Below, in pieces: positions 32,425 to 41,043 of a DNA stretch of 64,000 bases (within the stretch, counting starts at the first letter, position 1; each line of letters starts with the position of its first letter). Under the pieces are notes generated by a model, which was not told where the DNA came from, searched no databases, and was given only the letters and a program-made list of their open reading frames with translations. Position numbers and translations under genes: made by a program. The stretch is from Gemmatimonadota bacterium (GTDB taxonomy: Bacteria > Gemmatimonadota > Gemmatimonadetes > Longimicrobiales > Gaopeijiaceae): contig JAUIEJ010000004.1 in the NCBI GenBank assembly GCA_030428885.1, positions 248,001 to 312,000 on the forward strand, read 5' to 3'.

Positions 32425-34371
32425 CTACCGGCTCACCACGAAGGGCGCTCGGGCCTGGCCGGCGTAGAAGGTGAGATTCTGCGGGCGACTCCATCGCCGA
32501 CGGCCCTGGAGGAAGAGTTCCTCGTCCCCCGTGCGCCAACTCCGATAGAGCACCCGCTCGTCGTCTACCCACTGGCAGTAATCATCCCGGCCTGCGGAGG
32601 TCAGCCGCCGAGGCGGCCCCTGGCCCTCGAGATCGGCCACCACGATGTCGGCCTCCCAGTGCCCCCGCTCCTTGGATGTCCAGCAGAGGTGGCGCTCGTC
32701 GGGGGAGAGGTCGGGAGAGGTCTGGTTCCAGGAGGTGGGGTACCGAGCCGTCACCTCGCCGGTCTCGTTGTTCAGCACCATGATCTGTTCGGGATCGCCC
32801 TCGGTGGCCGAGCCGATCTGGAACACCGTCCATCGGCGCCCCACCACCGGGTGGCGGGCCATGCGGGGGTCGTGGGTGAGGCGGGTAGTGCGGCCCGAGA
32901 TCAGGTCGGTGCGGTACAGGTCGCCGCCGCCCGTTTCGTCGCTGGCGTAGACGACGCTTCGGCCGTCGGGGGCGAAGCGGGCGTCCCAGAGGTTGGCGTC
33001 GGCCGGCCCGATGGAGCGGGCCGCTCCCGAGGCGACGTCCACCACCACCACGTCCCAGTCGGCGGGAGGGTCGCGACGGAGTCCCTCGACACCCGGAATC
33101 GGTCCCTCGTCGGCCAGACCGTCCAGCGCCGGATCGGTCTCCCGGGGGCGGTCGGGCCGCTCAACCCCAAGCACCACGGTGCGGCCGTCGGGACTCACCA
33201 CTCCGTCCTGGCGCCCCGCCGCGCGGAAGGGAATGCGGCTGGCGATGCGGGGCGCCCGGTAGACCACCCGGGTTCCGGTGGGGCCCTCCAGCTCCAGGCG
33301 CATCTCGGGGTCGTCGTACCCTCGCACCACCAGGAGGGAGTCGGCACCGAGGGGCAGGATGGGGCACCCGGCTTCGGTCAACACGCCGTGGGTGGCGCCC
33401 TCGGGCAATTCGATCACCAGGCCGTGGTGGGTCTCACGCTGGCTGCAGAACCAGATGGACAACTCGTCCAGCGGCGCGGGCCCGAGGAAGCCGATGAGGG
33501 CGATCGCCAGGGCCACGGCGCCGACGGCCGCGCCGGCGAGGCGGCGGGCCGGCCGAGGGTGGGCGAGCGAAGGGGTCGGGAGCGGCTCCGGCGCCTCCTT
33601 CGCCCCCTGGAGGGCGAACGCTCCGGCAGGCATGACGGGGCCGGGGTCGGTGCGGCGCACGCGCTTGCGGAGCCCCGTGACCCGGGCGTCGGCGGGATCG
33701 AGGTCGAGGCTCGCCAGCCGGGCCTCGGCTTCGTGGGGCCGACCCAGCTCCACCAGGAGCTCGGCGGCGTCCACGGCCAGTCCGCGGTCCCCCGGAACAC
33801 ACTCCTGCAGTCGATCGGCCAGGGTCAGGGCCCCCTCGAAGTCTTCCTCCCGCATGAGGGCGCGGACGGCGCCTCGCCCCGTGTCCAGAAGCACGCCCTC
33901 GAGTTCGCGGCGGCGGCGGTCCACCCACTCCGAGAGTTCCCACGGGAGTCCCCCGGCCGCGCCGTTGAGGAACAGGCCCTGGCAGAGGTCCAGTGCCGCG
34001 GCGAGGTCGCTGCGCTGCAGGGCCGCGGTGAAGTGATCCACGTCCCAGTCCACGAGGGCCCCGTCGACCGCCACCGGGTCCGACCCCACCAGGACGTCGG
34101 CCCCCAGCACCTTCCGGATGCGGGACAGGGCCTGCCGCAGCCCGTGGCGCGCCCGGACCGCATCCACGTCGGGCCAGAAGAGGGTGGCGAGTTCGGCCCG
34201 GGATTGAGCCGCGCCCCGGTCGACCAGGTAGGTGAAGAGCAGCGCCGGCTGACCGACCAGGGCCTCACCCGCCCCGGCGCCCTCCCGGCGAGCCGAGAGG
34301 ACGCCCAGGGACGAGAGGCGGACGGGTGGGGGGCTGGACGACATGGGGGGCGCGGGGGGAAGGGGGCTCAC
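32425..34371 (-). CDS. SARP-like winged helix - BTAD - membrane helix - TolB propeller regulator
   Basis: In this 648-residue protein residues 18-105 form an OmpR/SARP-type winged helix (LSSLGVLSARREG ... LLFTYLVDRGAAQSRAELA ... RHGLRQALSRIRKVLG). Residues 110-240 are a helical bacterial transcriptional-activation (TPR-like) domain. A single membrane helix is at about 277-296, and residues 305-648 make a TolB/WD40-like propeller (VSPDGRTVVLG, DARFAPDGRSVVYAS, LSPDERHLCWTS). The layout is ToxR-like: cytoplasmic DNA binding, extracytoplasmic sensor. The start may be GTG 34371 or ATG 34344; neither has a strong ribosome site. The target genes are unknown. Confidence 0.82.
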   Translation of the reverse strand: MSPLPPAPPMSSSPPPVRLSSLGVLSARREGAGAGEALVGQPALLFTYLVDRGAAQSRAELATLFWPDVDAVRARHGLRQALSRIRKVLGADVLVGSDPVAVDGALVDWDVDHFTAALQRSDLAAALDLCQGLFLNGAAGGLPWELSEWVDRRRRELEGVLLDTGRGAVRALMREEDFEGALTLADRLQECVPGDRGLAVDAAELLVELGRPHEAEARLASLDLDPADARVTGLRKRVRRTDPGPVMPAGAFALQGAKEAPEPLPTPSLAHPRPARRLAGAAVGAVALAIALIGFLGPAPLDELSIWFCSQRETHHGLVIELPEGATHGVLTEAGCPILPLGADSLLVVRGYDDPEMRLELEGPTGTRVVYRAPRIASRIPFRAAGRQDGVVSPDGRTVVLGVERPDRPRETDPALDGLADEGPIPGVEGLRRDPPADWDVVVVDVASGAARSIGPADANLWDARFAPDGRSVVYASDETGGGDLYRTDLISGRTTRLTHDPRMARHPVVGRRWTVFQIGSATEGDPEQIMVLNNETGEVTARYPTSWNQTSPDLSPDERHLCWTSKERGHWEADIVVADLEGQGPPRRLTSAGRDDYCQWVDDERVLYRSWRTGDEELFLQGRRRWSRPQNLTFYAGQARAPFVVSR

Positions 34372-34435
34372 AACCTATGGGCCTACCCTTCTGGACGGCC
34401 ACCACTCGCCGTTTTTCCACCTCCGGCCCTGGCGC

Positions 34436-35872
34436 CTACCTCTCTCCGCCCGGTTGGATCTGGAGCGTGAAGGTGTGGGGGACGACGTCGCCGATGGTGA
34501 GGATCACGGTGCGGGGCGTGCTGGTGACCTGAGCCCCCACGATGAGTTCGCCGGAGGTCTGGCCGGCGGGGATCGTGAGGGAGACGGGAGAGAGGGCCGC
34601 CACGTCGCTGACCTGGATCGGTACCGCGTACCCCCCGGCCTGGGCGGGCTGGGAGAGGGTGATCTCGAGGCGCGCCGCGTCGCCGCCCACGATGGACACC
34701 GACGTGCACGATCCGCAGGTGTCCTCTTCGAGCCCGATGACGAACACCTGGTCGGGCCACACCTCCACCGACTCCGAGACCTGCTCGCCGTACCCGTGGA
34801 CGGTGATGACCGCTTGCTGAGGCGTGGTCACGGATTGGAAGGTGACGTCGGCGGTCATCACGCGGTCGGGGCCGAGGCTGCCCAGGGTCAGACGTCCCGT
34901 GGGCACGCTCACGGGCCCGGTGGCCGTGAGGTAGATCGAACCGCCCAGGCTCGGGTGTGCCGCGAGGCGGATCTTCAGCGTCCGGCTCGCGCCCGACCGC
35001 ACCGGGAAGGCCTCGGGCGGCCCCCCGTAGCCGTTGTCGCCCAGGTCGAATCCGTCGCCCATGTTCGTGTTGTGGAGCACCGCGACCTCGGGGGCCGGGG
35101 CCGGATACACCCGCACGGGGTGGCTAGGGCCGCTTGTGAACGGGACCTTCCGGGCCTGGACCGAGAACTGTCCCGCGGAGGCGCCGAACGGGGCGATGGC
35201 CCGCAGGTCGAACTCGGCCTCCAGGGATCCGGCCGGCACGACGATCACCCCCGGCGACTCCAGGGAGCCGGGCTGGGCGCTCACGATCTCCACCTCCACC
35301 GGCCCCGACGAAACCGCGGTGAGGCGCACGCTTCCCTTCCGGGACTCGCCCTCGTAGACGCCCACGGGATCGATCTCGATGCTCTCGACCTGGATCGAGG
35401 GGTCGGAGGGCGAGGGGTCGGGTGCGGGCAGCCGCGACGGCCCCGGCATCTTCCCGCCGTCGGTCTTGGAGGGCTCGAGTCCCCCGACCGCCCGGACCTG
35501 CAGCTTCGCCGGCACGCGGAGCGGCTGACGGATGCGGGGACCCCGGAGTTCGATGTCCACGCCTTCCAGGGGATTCAGGAGCCGATCGGCCACGATGTGG
35601 ACGGTGACGGACCGGGCCGTGGCCCGGAGTTCGCCCCGGAGTCCCCTCACCTCTCGACCGTCCTTCAGAAACCGCACCTCGGTGATCCCGTCGAGGCCCG
35701 CGCCGTCGATGCGGAGCGACAGAGCGTCGCCGCCGGGCACCAGGATGGGCTCGGCGTCGGACACGGTGCGGATGGACTGGGCGCTCAGCGGAGCCCCGAT
35801 CAGAAGCGCGGCGGCGAGCGCCGGAAGCAGGGCGAGGAGCCGCGGACGGGTGAACGGACGCAGAGACGACAT
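34436..35872 (-). CDS. secreted protein of several Ig-like beta domains
   Basis: The 478-residue protein has a signal peptide (LLALLPALAAALLIGAPLSAQ). The mature part is beta-rich, with at least three repeated Ig/IPT-like units: about 40-130 (GGDALSLRIDGAGLDGITEV), 155-260 (VESIEIDPVGVYEGESRKG) and 380-478 (VSLTIPAGQTSGELIVGAQ). A Pro-rich linker is near 140-160 and a CGSC pair near 395. No catalytic motif is seen, so surface or adhesion-like function is only a guess. It lies just upstream of the SARP-TolB regulator on the same strand, 64 bp apart. Confidence 0.7.
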   Translation of the reverse strand: MSSLRPFTRPRLLALLPALAAALLIGAPLSAQSIRTVSDAEPILVPGGDALSLRIDGAGLDGITEVRFLKDGREVRGLRGELRATARSVTVHIVADRLLNPLEGVDIELRGPRIRQPLRVPAKLQVRAVGGLEPSKTDGGKMPGPSRLPAPDPSPSDPSIQVESIEIDPVGVYEGESRKGSVRLTAVSSGPVEVEIVSAQPGSLESPGVIVVPAGSLEAEFDLRAIAPFGASAGQFSVQARKVPFTSGPSHPVRVYPAPAPEVAVLHNTNMGDGFDLGDNGYGGPPEAFPVRSGASRTLKIRLAAHPSLGGSIYLTATGPVSVPTGRLTLGSLGPDRVMTADVTFQSVTTPQQAVITVHGYGEQVSESVEVWPDQVFVIGLEEDTCGSCTSVSIVGGDAARLEITLSQPAQAGGYAVPIQVSDVAALSPVSLTIPAGQTSGELIVGAQVTSTPRTVILTIGDVVPHTFTLQIQPGGER

Positions 35873-35993
35873 GACGACCTCCGGATGCCGGAAACGAGAG
35901 GGGGTGTCGGTCCCTAGCGAATCCGGCCCGGGTGGGGATCACGGGCTCCCGGAGATTGCCCCGGGCCGGGCCCCCGTGGCATCGTCTTCGGCC

Positions 35994-36320
35994 ATGCCCC
36001 GTCCGCCCCGCCACAGCGTCTACGTCGTGCTCCTCGACCCCGAGGTGCTCCACGAGAGGAAGTTCGCCGAGGCCAACCCCCGGCACCGTCGCGGGCAGCC
36101 CTGCGTGTACGTGGGCATGACGGGCCTAACCCCCGATCAGCGGTTCCAGAACCACAAGGACGGGGTGAAGGCCAACCGCTACGTGACGCGCTACGGATTG
36201 CGGCTCGAGCGGCGCCTGTACCGGCACCTGAACCCCATGACGTACCGGGACGCCGCCGAGTGGGAAGTGAAGCTCGCCGAGAGCCTGCGCCGGCGGGGGT
36301 ACGCGGTCTGGCAGCATTGA
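35994..36320 (+). CDS. GIY-YIG-like small protein
   Basis: In this 108-residue protein, HSVYVVLLDPEVL and CVYVGMTGLTPDQRFQNHKDG correspond to the GIY and YIG strands followed by the catalytic-type Arg and His. WEVKLAESLRRRGYAVWQ carries the conserved Glu near the C-terminus. This matches an uncharacterised family of compact GIY-YIG-like proteins; endonuclease activity is inference. ATG 35994 is used because the frame further upstream is a shadow of the opposite-strand gene. The stop lies within the first unit of the repeats described at 36317-36556. Confidence 0.65.
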   Translation: MPRPPRHSVYVVLLDPEVLHERKFAEANPRHRRGQPCVYVGMTGLTPDQRFQNHKDGVKANRYVTRYGLRLERRLYRHLNPMTYRDAAEWEVKLAESLRRRGYAVWQH

Positions 36321-36452
36321 GGCTCCGGAACGCCACCAACTCTCCACAACTCGACCGGGTCGGCCGGTTGTGGAGGATTCAGGCGTCCAGGCCGCACGAA
36401 CTCTCCACAACGGCCTCGCCCTATGTGAGTTGTGGAACGTTGAGGCGACCTG
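36317..36452. repeat. two and a half 61-bp imperfect repeats with inverted TCCACAAC arms
   Basis: Units begin near 36317, 36378 and 36440 (TTGAGGC or TTCAGGC). The first two contain AACTCTCCACAAC followed by the mirrored arm: CTCCACAAC 36342-36350 with GTTGTGGAG 36367-36375, and TCCACAAC 36404-36411 with GTTGTGGA 36429-36436. There is no coding sequence here. Each unit could form an RNA or DNA hairpin with a loop of about 16 nt. It lies between two convergent genes. Confidence 0.75.
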
Positions 36453-36453
36453 G

Positions 36454-36509
36454 CGCCCCCAAATCGACACTCATGGCCACCGACGGTCCGGAGTGGAGAC
36501 TTGGGGGCG
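36454..36509. repeat. long inverted repeat with nested arms
   Basis: CGCCCCCAA (36454-36462) and TTGGGGGCG (36501-36509) are perfect mirrored arms. Between them CACTC and GAGTG form a second, inner pair. The element could fold as one 56-nt stem structure on either strand. No T-tract follows on the plus strand. Confidence 0.6.
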
Positions 36510-36556
36510 GCCCGCGTCGGCCGAAGTGAGGGGCGGCCCGCGTCGGCGGAAGTGAG
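36505..36556. repeat. 26-bp tandem repeat, two copies
   Basis: Bases 36505-36530 and 36531-36556 are identical but for one base. The first copy overlaps the right arm of the inverted repeat. Together with 36317-36509 this fills most of the 271-bp convergent gap 36321-36591. Confidence 0.8.
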
Positions 36557-36591
36557 GTGCCGCACCGCACGGCGGGTAGCGAACAGGCCGT

Positions 36592-38133
36592 CTACGGCCC
36601 CCCACCCCCCGCGGCCCGCTGGATCAGGTCGAAGAGTCCCTCGCTGCTCGTGGTGGCGCCGAAGATCCAGCCGGCCTCGGGCGAGGTCTCGATGACGGAG
36701 AGGGCCCGGCCGCTGGTGAAGAACACGATGCGCACCCCCGGGTCGCGGGCCCGGAGGGCGCGGACCATCTCCAGGCCGGCGGTGGCGTTGTAGGCGCCGA
36801 GTTCGGTGCGTCCGAGGTCGCTCACCACCAGGTCGTGGGTGGCCGGGTCGTAGGTGGCCAGCGCTTCGGCGGTGGAGAGGGCCCGACTCACCCGGTAGCC
36901 GCCCCGGGCCAGGGCGCCCTCTTCGCCCGCACTGAGGGCCGGATCGTCGTCCACCCAGAGCACGTGGCCCCGGCTCCCCACATCGGCGGGGGGCAGGGGC
37001 GGTGCCTCACGGGTGGACCACCAGGCCACCGCCGCCACCAGCGCCAGGCCACCGGCCAGGACGCCCCACCGACGGCCCCGGGATGGGCGCGGAGGCGCGC
37101 CGGACACGAACCCCCCGGCCGTGCCGACGCGTGACTCCTCCAACGCCTTCAACATCCCGGATCCATCGACGAAGCGGTCGTCCGGATCGAGAGCGAGCAT
37201 CCGCTCCAGCACCGGCACCACCGCCTCGCCGCGAGGATCGTCCAGAGGCGGAGACCCGCGTTCCACCTCGCCTGGCCGGCGACCCCACACCATCTCGTGG
37301 AGCACCACCCCCAGCGCCCAGACGTCGGCCCGGGGGTCGGGGGGGCTGCCCGTTTCGGCCTCGGGGGGCATGTAGGCCGGCGTCCCGAAGGCCGGCCCCA
37401 TGCCCGCCGCCGCCGGGCGTCGGGCGATGCCGAAGTCGGTGAGGCGAACCGTGCCGTCGTCGCCCACGAGGATGTTGGACGGCTTCACGTCGCGGTGCAC
37501 CACGCCCCGGTCGTGGGCTGCCGCCAGCGCCCGGGCCACCCCCACCGCCACATCCAACGCAAAAGGCACCGGCACGGCGCCATCCCGCTCCAGGCGGGCC
37601 TTCAGCGTCTCGCCCGGCGTGTAGCCGAACACCAGGAAGAGGGACCCCTCGTCGTCGACCCCCATCTCGTGGATGGGCACGATGTTGGGGTGGTCCAGGG
37701 AGGCCACGGTGCGGGCCTCCTGGAGCAGCCGGCGGCGGGCACGGGGGGAGGAGGCCACGTCGGCGGCCAGCGTCTTGATGGCCACCCGGCGCCCCAGGGA
37801 CCGGTCTTCGGCCAGGTGGACCACGCCCATGCCCCCCCGGCCGAGCTCGGCGACGCGGTGCCAGCGCCGGCCCGGATCGCCCACCACCACCGTGCCCTCG
37901 TCGCCGTCGCCCGAGGCGTCGCCGAACCCGGCCGTCTGGCCGGCCAGGGCCGCCTCCAACTGGTCGAAGGGGCCGGATGCCATGGCGTGACCGTCCAGGA
38001 GCGCCTGGACCGTGGCCGCCACCTCGGGGTCGGTCACGCCGAGCCGCTCCAGGGTGTGGAGCCGCTCACCGTCGTCCAGATCGGCGACGGCCTGAAAGAC
38101 CCGATGGGCCCGGCTCCACTCGTCTCGGTTCAC
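36592..38133 (-). CDS. Ser/Thr kinase - membrane helix - degenerate receiver fusion
   Basis: The 513-residue protein starts at GTG 38133 behind GGGAGGA. Residues 95-335 are a Hanks-type kinase: GRGGMG, Lys120, Glu139, HRDVKPSN (213-220), DFG (233-235) and FGTPAYMPPE are all present, so it should be active. A membrane helix lies at 356-372. Residues 389-508 read as a response-regulator receiver (VLWVDDDPAL, Asp439 in VVSDLGR, VFFTSGRA), but the conserved Lys near the end is missing. If the helix is real, the receiver would be outside the membrane, which is odd. It is divergent from the ECF sigma factor, a pairing common in this phylum. Confidence 0.88.
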   Translation of the reverse strand: MNRDEWSRAHRVFQAVADLDDGERLHTLERLGVTDPEVAATVQALLDGHAMASGPFDQLEAALAGQTAGFGDASGDGDEGTVVVGDPGRRWHRVAELGRGGMGVVHLAEDRSLGRRVAIKTLAADVASSPRARRRLLQEARTVASLDHPNIVPIHEMGVDDEGSLFLVFGYTPGETLKARLERDGAVPVPFALDVAVGVARALAAAHDRGVVHRDVKPSNILVGDDGTVRLTDFGIARRPAAAGMGPAFGTPAYMPPEAETGSPPDPRADVWALGVVLHEMVWGRRPGEVERGSPPLDDPRGEAVVPVLERMLALDPDDRFVDGSGMLKALEESRVGTAGGFVSGAPPRPSRGRRWGVLAGGLALVAAVAWWSTREAPPLPPADVGSRGHVLWVDDDPALSAGEEGALARGGYRVSRALSTAEALATYDPATHDLVVSDLGRTELGAYNATAGLEMVRALRARDPGVRIVFFTSGRALSVIETSPEAGWIFGATTSSEGLFDLIQRAAGGGGP

Positions 38134-38306
38134 GCCCGTCCTCCCGCGGCCTGCGGCTCCACGATCCCGTAGCAGAGGGGTCACGGAGAGCCCCCGACCC
38201 CGCCGCGCGAGCTTGCGCGGTGGGCCCCGGGGCCTCCATTTCGCACCACGATGGTATGGCCCAACCGTGCAAAGCGACCTTTCTGGCCGAAGGGGCTCAC
38301 GGACCC

Positions 38307-38927
38307 ATGAACGCCGGTCCCCACCCGACCTCTCCCGTCGACCCTCCCCCCGGCGACATCACGCGCCTGCTCAACGCCCATCCGGGCGCCCACGCCGACG
38401 CGGTGGTGGCGCTGGCGCCCCTGGTCTACGAGGAACTGCGCTCCATCGCCCACGGCCAGCTTCGCCGCGAGGCCCGGGGCCACACCCTCCAGACCACCGA
38501 CCTGGTCCACGAGGCGTTCCTGAAGCTGGTCCGGGCCGACGAGATTTCGTTCACCGGCCGAGCCCATTTCTTCGCCATCTCGGCCCGGGTCATGCGGCAG
38601 ATCCTCATCGACTACGCCAAGCGGCGGCAGACCCTGAAGCGGGGCGGCGACGCCGAACGCCTCTCCCTGGACGAGGGGCTCGACGCCTCGCCCTCGGCCC
38701 TCACCGACCGTCACATCACCGACCTCGTGGCCCTGGACCGGGCGCTGGAGGAGCTGGAGGCGTTGGACGAACGTCAGGCCCGGGTCGTGGAGTACCGCTT
38801 CTTCGCCGGGATGAGCGTGGAGGAGACCGCCGAGGTGCTGGACATCTCCAAGGCCACCGTGAAGCGCGACTGGAGCGTGGCCCGGGCGTGGCTCAACCAC
38901 CGCCTGGCCGGCGACGCCGCCGATTGA
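38307..38927 (+). CDS. ECF-type RNA polymerase sigma factor (PF07638/TIGR02999 type)
   Basis: The 206-residue sigma factor has region 2 as HTLQTTDLVHEAFLKLV and FTGRAHFFAISARVMRQILIDYA, and region 4 as ARVVEYRFFAGMSVEETAEVL plus ISKATVKRDWSVARAWL. KRRQTLKRGG in the linker is typical of the class linked to Ser/Thr kinases. ATG 38307 is preferred; ATG 38256 would add 17 residues. The gap to the divergent kinase holds a 6-bp GC hairpin (38203-38208 with 38215-38220). Control by the neighbouring kinase, instead of a classical anti-sigma factor, is inferred. Confidence 0.9.
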   Translation: MNAGPHPTSPVDPPPGDITRLLNAHPGAHADAVVALAPLVYEELRSIAHGQLRREARGHTLQTTDLVHEAFLKLVRADEISFTGRAHFFAISARVMRQILIDYAKRRQTLKRGGDAERLSLDEGLDASPSALTDRHITDLVALDRALEELEALDERQARVVEYRFFAGMSVEETAEVLDISKATVKRDWSVARAWLNHRLAGDAAD

Positions 38928-38963
38928 GGGGAACCCGCCCGACGGCGGGCGACTACCACCGGT

Positions 38964-39362
38964 ATGCGTGTGTTCCTGCGTTCCACCTCGGCCGTGGCGC
39001 TCCTCGCCACGCTCGGCGCCTGCGACCTCACCGGCCCGGACAACTGCACCACTCAGGCGGTGGCGGGCGTGCGGGTGGAGGTCGTCAACGCCCAGACCGG
39101 GACGCCGGTCACCCAGGGCCTCGAGGGAAGCCTCCGGGAGGGCGACTACCAGGAAGTCCTGGAGTCGTTCGACAACGTCCTCACCGGCGCCTGGGAGCGG
39201 GCCGGCCGCTACACCCTCCGCATCACCGCCGGGGGATTCGAGCCGCTGGAGGTGCCGGGCCTCCGGGTGTCCCGGAACGACTGCCACGTGAACACCCTGG
39301 CCATCCGGGCCGAGTTGGACCCGGTGGTGGCCGCCCTCCACCTGCGGGTCGCCGCCCGCTGA
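38964..39362 (+). CDS. small lipoprotein with carboxypeptidase-regulatory-like fold
   Basis: The 132-residue protein has a lipobox at LLATLGAC. The mature part AGVRVEVVNAQTGTPVTQGL ... GRYTLRITAGGFEPLEVPGL fits a transthyretin-like CarboxypepD_reg domain, with two further cysteines that could pair. It follows the sigma-factor gene by 36 bp; a CCCGCC/GGCGGG hairpin (38934-38949, no T-tract) lies in the gap. Confidence 0.72.
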   Translation: MRVFLRSTSAVALLATLGACDLTGPDNCTTQAVAGVRVEVVNAQTGTPVTQGLEGSLREGDYQEVLESFDNVLTGAWERAGRYTLRITAGGFEPLEVPGLRVSRNDCHVNTLAIRAELDPVVAALHLRVAAR

Positions 39363-39449
39363 CGCACCCCCGGTCACGGCCGTGGCCGTTTCCGGACCGG
39401 GACCCCGCGTTATTGTTCGGAGCCCTCCCCCTCTTCCGCCCCGAGCACC

Positions 39450-41027
39450 ATGCGTCGTCGCTCCTGCGCCGTACCGTCCCGCGCCGTCCTGGTCACCGCC
39501 GGCCTGGCCCTGGCCCTCACCGCCTGTGGCGGCTCCACCGCCGCCTCCCGACCCGCGGTGGAGTCCCCTGGCTCGGATGCCGCCACCCGGCGACTGCCGG
39601 CCACCACGGCCACCGACATCCGGGTGACCCTCGTCCAGCTCAACGACCTGTACGAGATCACGCCCGTGGGCGGCGGACGCTGGGGTGGACCCGCCCGGGT
39701 CGCCACCCTGCTCCGGCGACTCGAGGCGTGGAATCCCAATACCTTCGCCATCATCGCCGGCGACTTCTTCAGCCCCTCGGCCCTGGGCACGGCCCGCGTC
39801 GACGGCGAGCGCCTGGCGGGACGTCAGATGGTGGCGGTGCTCAACACCATGGGCCTGGACTACGCCACCTTCGGCAACCACGAGTTCGACCTGGACGAGG
39901 GCCCCTTCCGGCATCGCCTCGCCGAGTCGGAGTTCGAGTGGTTCTCCAGCAACGTCTTCGACGCCCAGGGCGATCCCTGGCCCGGCGTGGGCGGCGTGAA
40001 AGTGCTCCACTTCGTGGGCACCGCCGGCGACACCCTCCGAGTGGGGCTCGTGGGCGTGACATACGGCGACATGGCGCCGGACTACGTCTCCCTCACCGAC
40101 CCCGTGACGGAGGTGCAGAACGCCGTGGGACTGCTGGGGGACTCGGTGCAGGCGAAGATCGCGGTCACCCACCTGCCCCTGCCCCAGGACATCGCCCTGG
40201 CCGAAGCCGTGCCCCAGCTCGACCTCATCATGGGCGGCCACGAGCACGAGAACTGGATGGCGCTCCGCGGGGAGGACCTGACCCCCATCGCCAAGGCCGA
40301 CGCCAACGTCCGCACCGTGTACGTCCACGAACTGCGCTGGGACCCCTCGGTGCAGAAGCTCGAGATCGAGTCGCGCCTCGTGCCCATCACCTCGGACCTT
40401 CCCGCCGATCCCGCCACCGCCGCCGAGGTTCGGCGCTGGCTCGACGCGGGGTGGGCCGGCTTCCGGGAAGCGGGATTCGAGCCCGAGGCGGTGGTCACCA
40501 CCACCACCGAGACCCTGGACGGCCTGGAGTCCAGCGTTCGGTACCGCCCCACCAACCTCTCCGACCTCATCGCCCGGGGCATGCTGGCCGAAGTGGAGGG
40601 AGCGGACGTGTCCATGGTGAGCGGAGGCTCGATCCGCATCGACGACGAGGTGCCCGCCGGGGCGGTCACCCAGTACGACGTGATCCGCATGCTGCCCTTC
40701 GGCGGCGCCGTGGTGGAAGTGGAGATGGGCGGCGCGCTCCTGGCCCAGGTGCTGGACCAGGGGGTGGCCAACCAGGGCAGCGGCGGATACCTGCAGACCG
40801 CCGGGGTGGTTCGGAGCGCCGACGGATCGACGTGGGAGGTGGGCGGGGCACCGGTGGACCCGGCGGCCACCTACCGGGTCGCCATCTCCGACTTCCTCCT
40901 CACCGGTCGGGAGACGGGCCTCGACTACCTGGTGCCCGACCACCCGGAGCTGACCGTGGTGCGGGATCACCGGGACGTGCGCCAGGCCCTCATCGACGAG
41001 CTGCGGCGCCGGTTCGGGGGGGCGTGA
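39450..41027 (+). CDS. 5'-nucleotidase/UDP-sugar hydrolase family lipoprotein
   Basis: The 525-residue protein has a lipobox LALALTAC. The N-terminal metallophosphatase has VTLVQLNDLYEI, IIAGDFFSPS, FGNHEFDLDEGPF, VTHLPLPQD and MGGHEHENW. The first motif has Tyr where UshA has the metal-ligand His (NDxH), a variant I recall in other members. The C-terminal 5_nucleotid_C domain (about 345-520) includes NLSDLIARGML, VSMVSGGSIRID and VIRMLPFGGAVVEV. It should hydrolyse extracellular nucleotides; metal use may differ because of the Tyr. The gene converges on the clan CD lipoprotein gene. Confidence 0.9.
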   Translation: MRRRSCAVPSRAVLVTAGLALALTACGGSTAASRPAVESPGSDAATRRLPATTATDIRVTLVQLNDLYEITPVGGGRWGGPARVATLLRRLEAWNPNTFAIIAGDFFSPSALGTARVDGERLAGRQMVAVLNTMGLDYATFGNHEFDLDEGPFRHRLAESEFEWFSSNVFDAQGDPWPGVGGVKVLHFVGTAGDTLRVGLVGVTYGDMAPDYVSLTDPVTEVQNAVGLLGDSVQAKIAVTHLPLPQDIALAEAVPQLDLIMGGHEHENWMALRGEDLTPIAKADANVRTVYVHELRWDPSVQKLEIESRLVPITSDLPADPATAAEVRRWLDAGWAGFREAGFEPEAVVTTTTETLDGLESSVRYRPTNLSDLIARGMLAEVEGADVSMVSGGSIRIDDEVPAGAVTQYDVIRMLPFGGAVVEVEMGGALLAQVLDQGVANQGSGGYLQTAGVVRSADGSTWEVGGAPVDPAATYRVAISDFLLTGRETGLDYLVPDHPELTVVRDHRDVRQALIDELRRRFGGA

Positions 41028-41043
41028 GCGGCAGGCCCCTCGG

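Noticed and set aside
36317-36556. A CRISPR array or an insertion-sequence end
   Set aside because: There are only two and a half diverged units with no unique spacers, and no transposase or target duplication is visible.
38181-40970. A 929-codon minus-strand open frame opposite the sigma factor and 5'-nucleotidase genes
   Set aside because: Its composition is Gly/His/Val/Arg-rich without domains, and the plus-strand genes have clear catalytic motifs, so it is a high-GC shadow.
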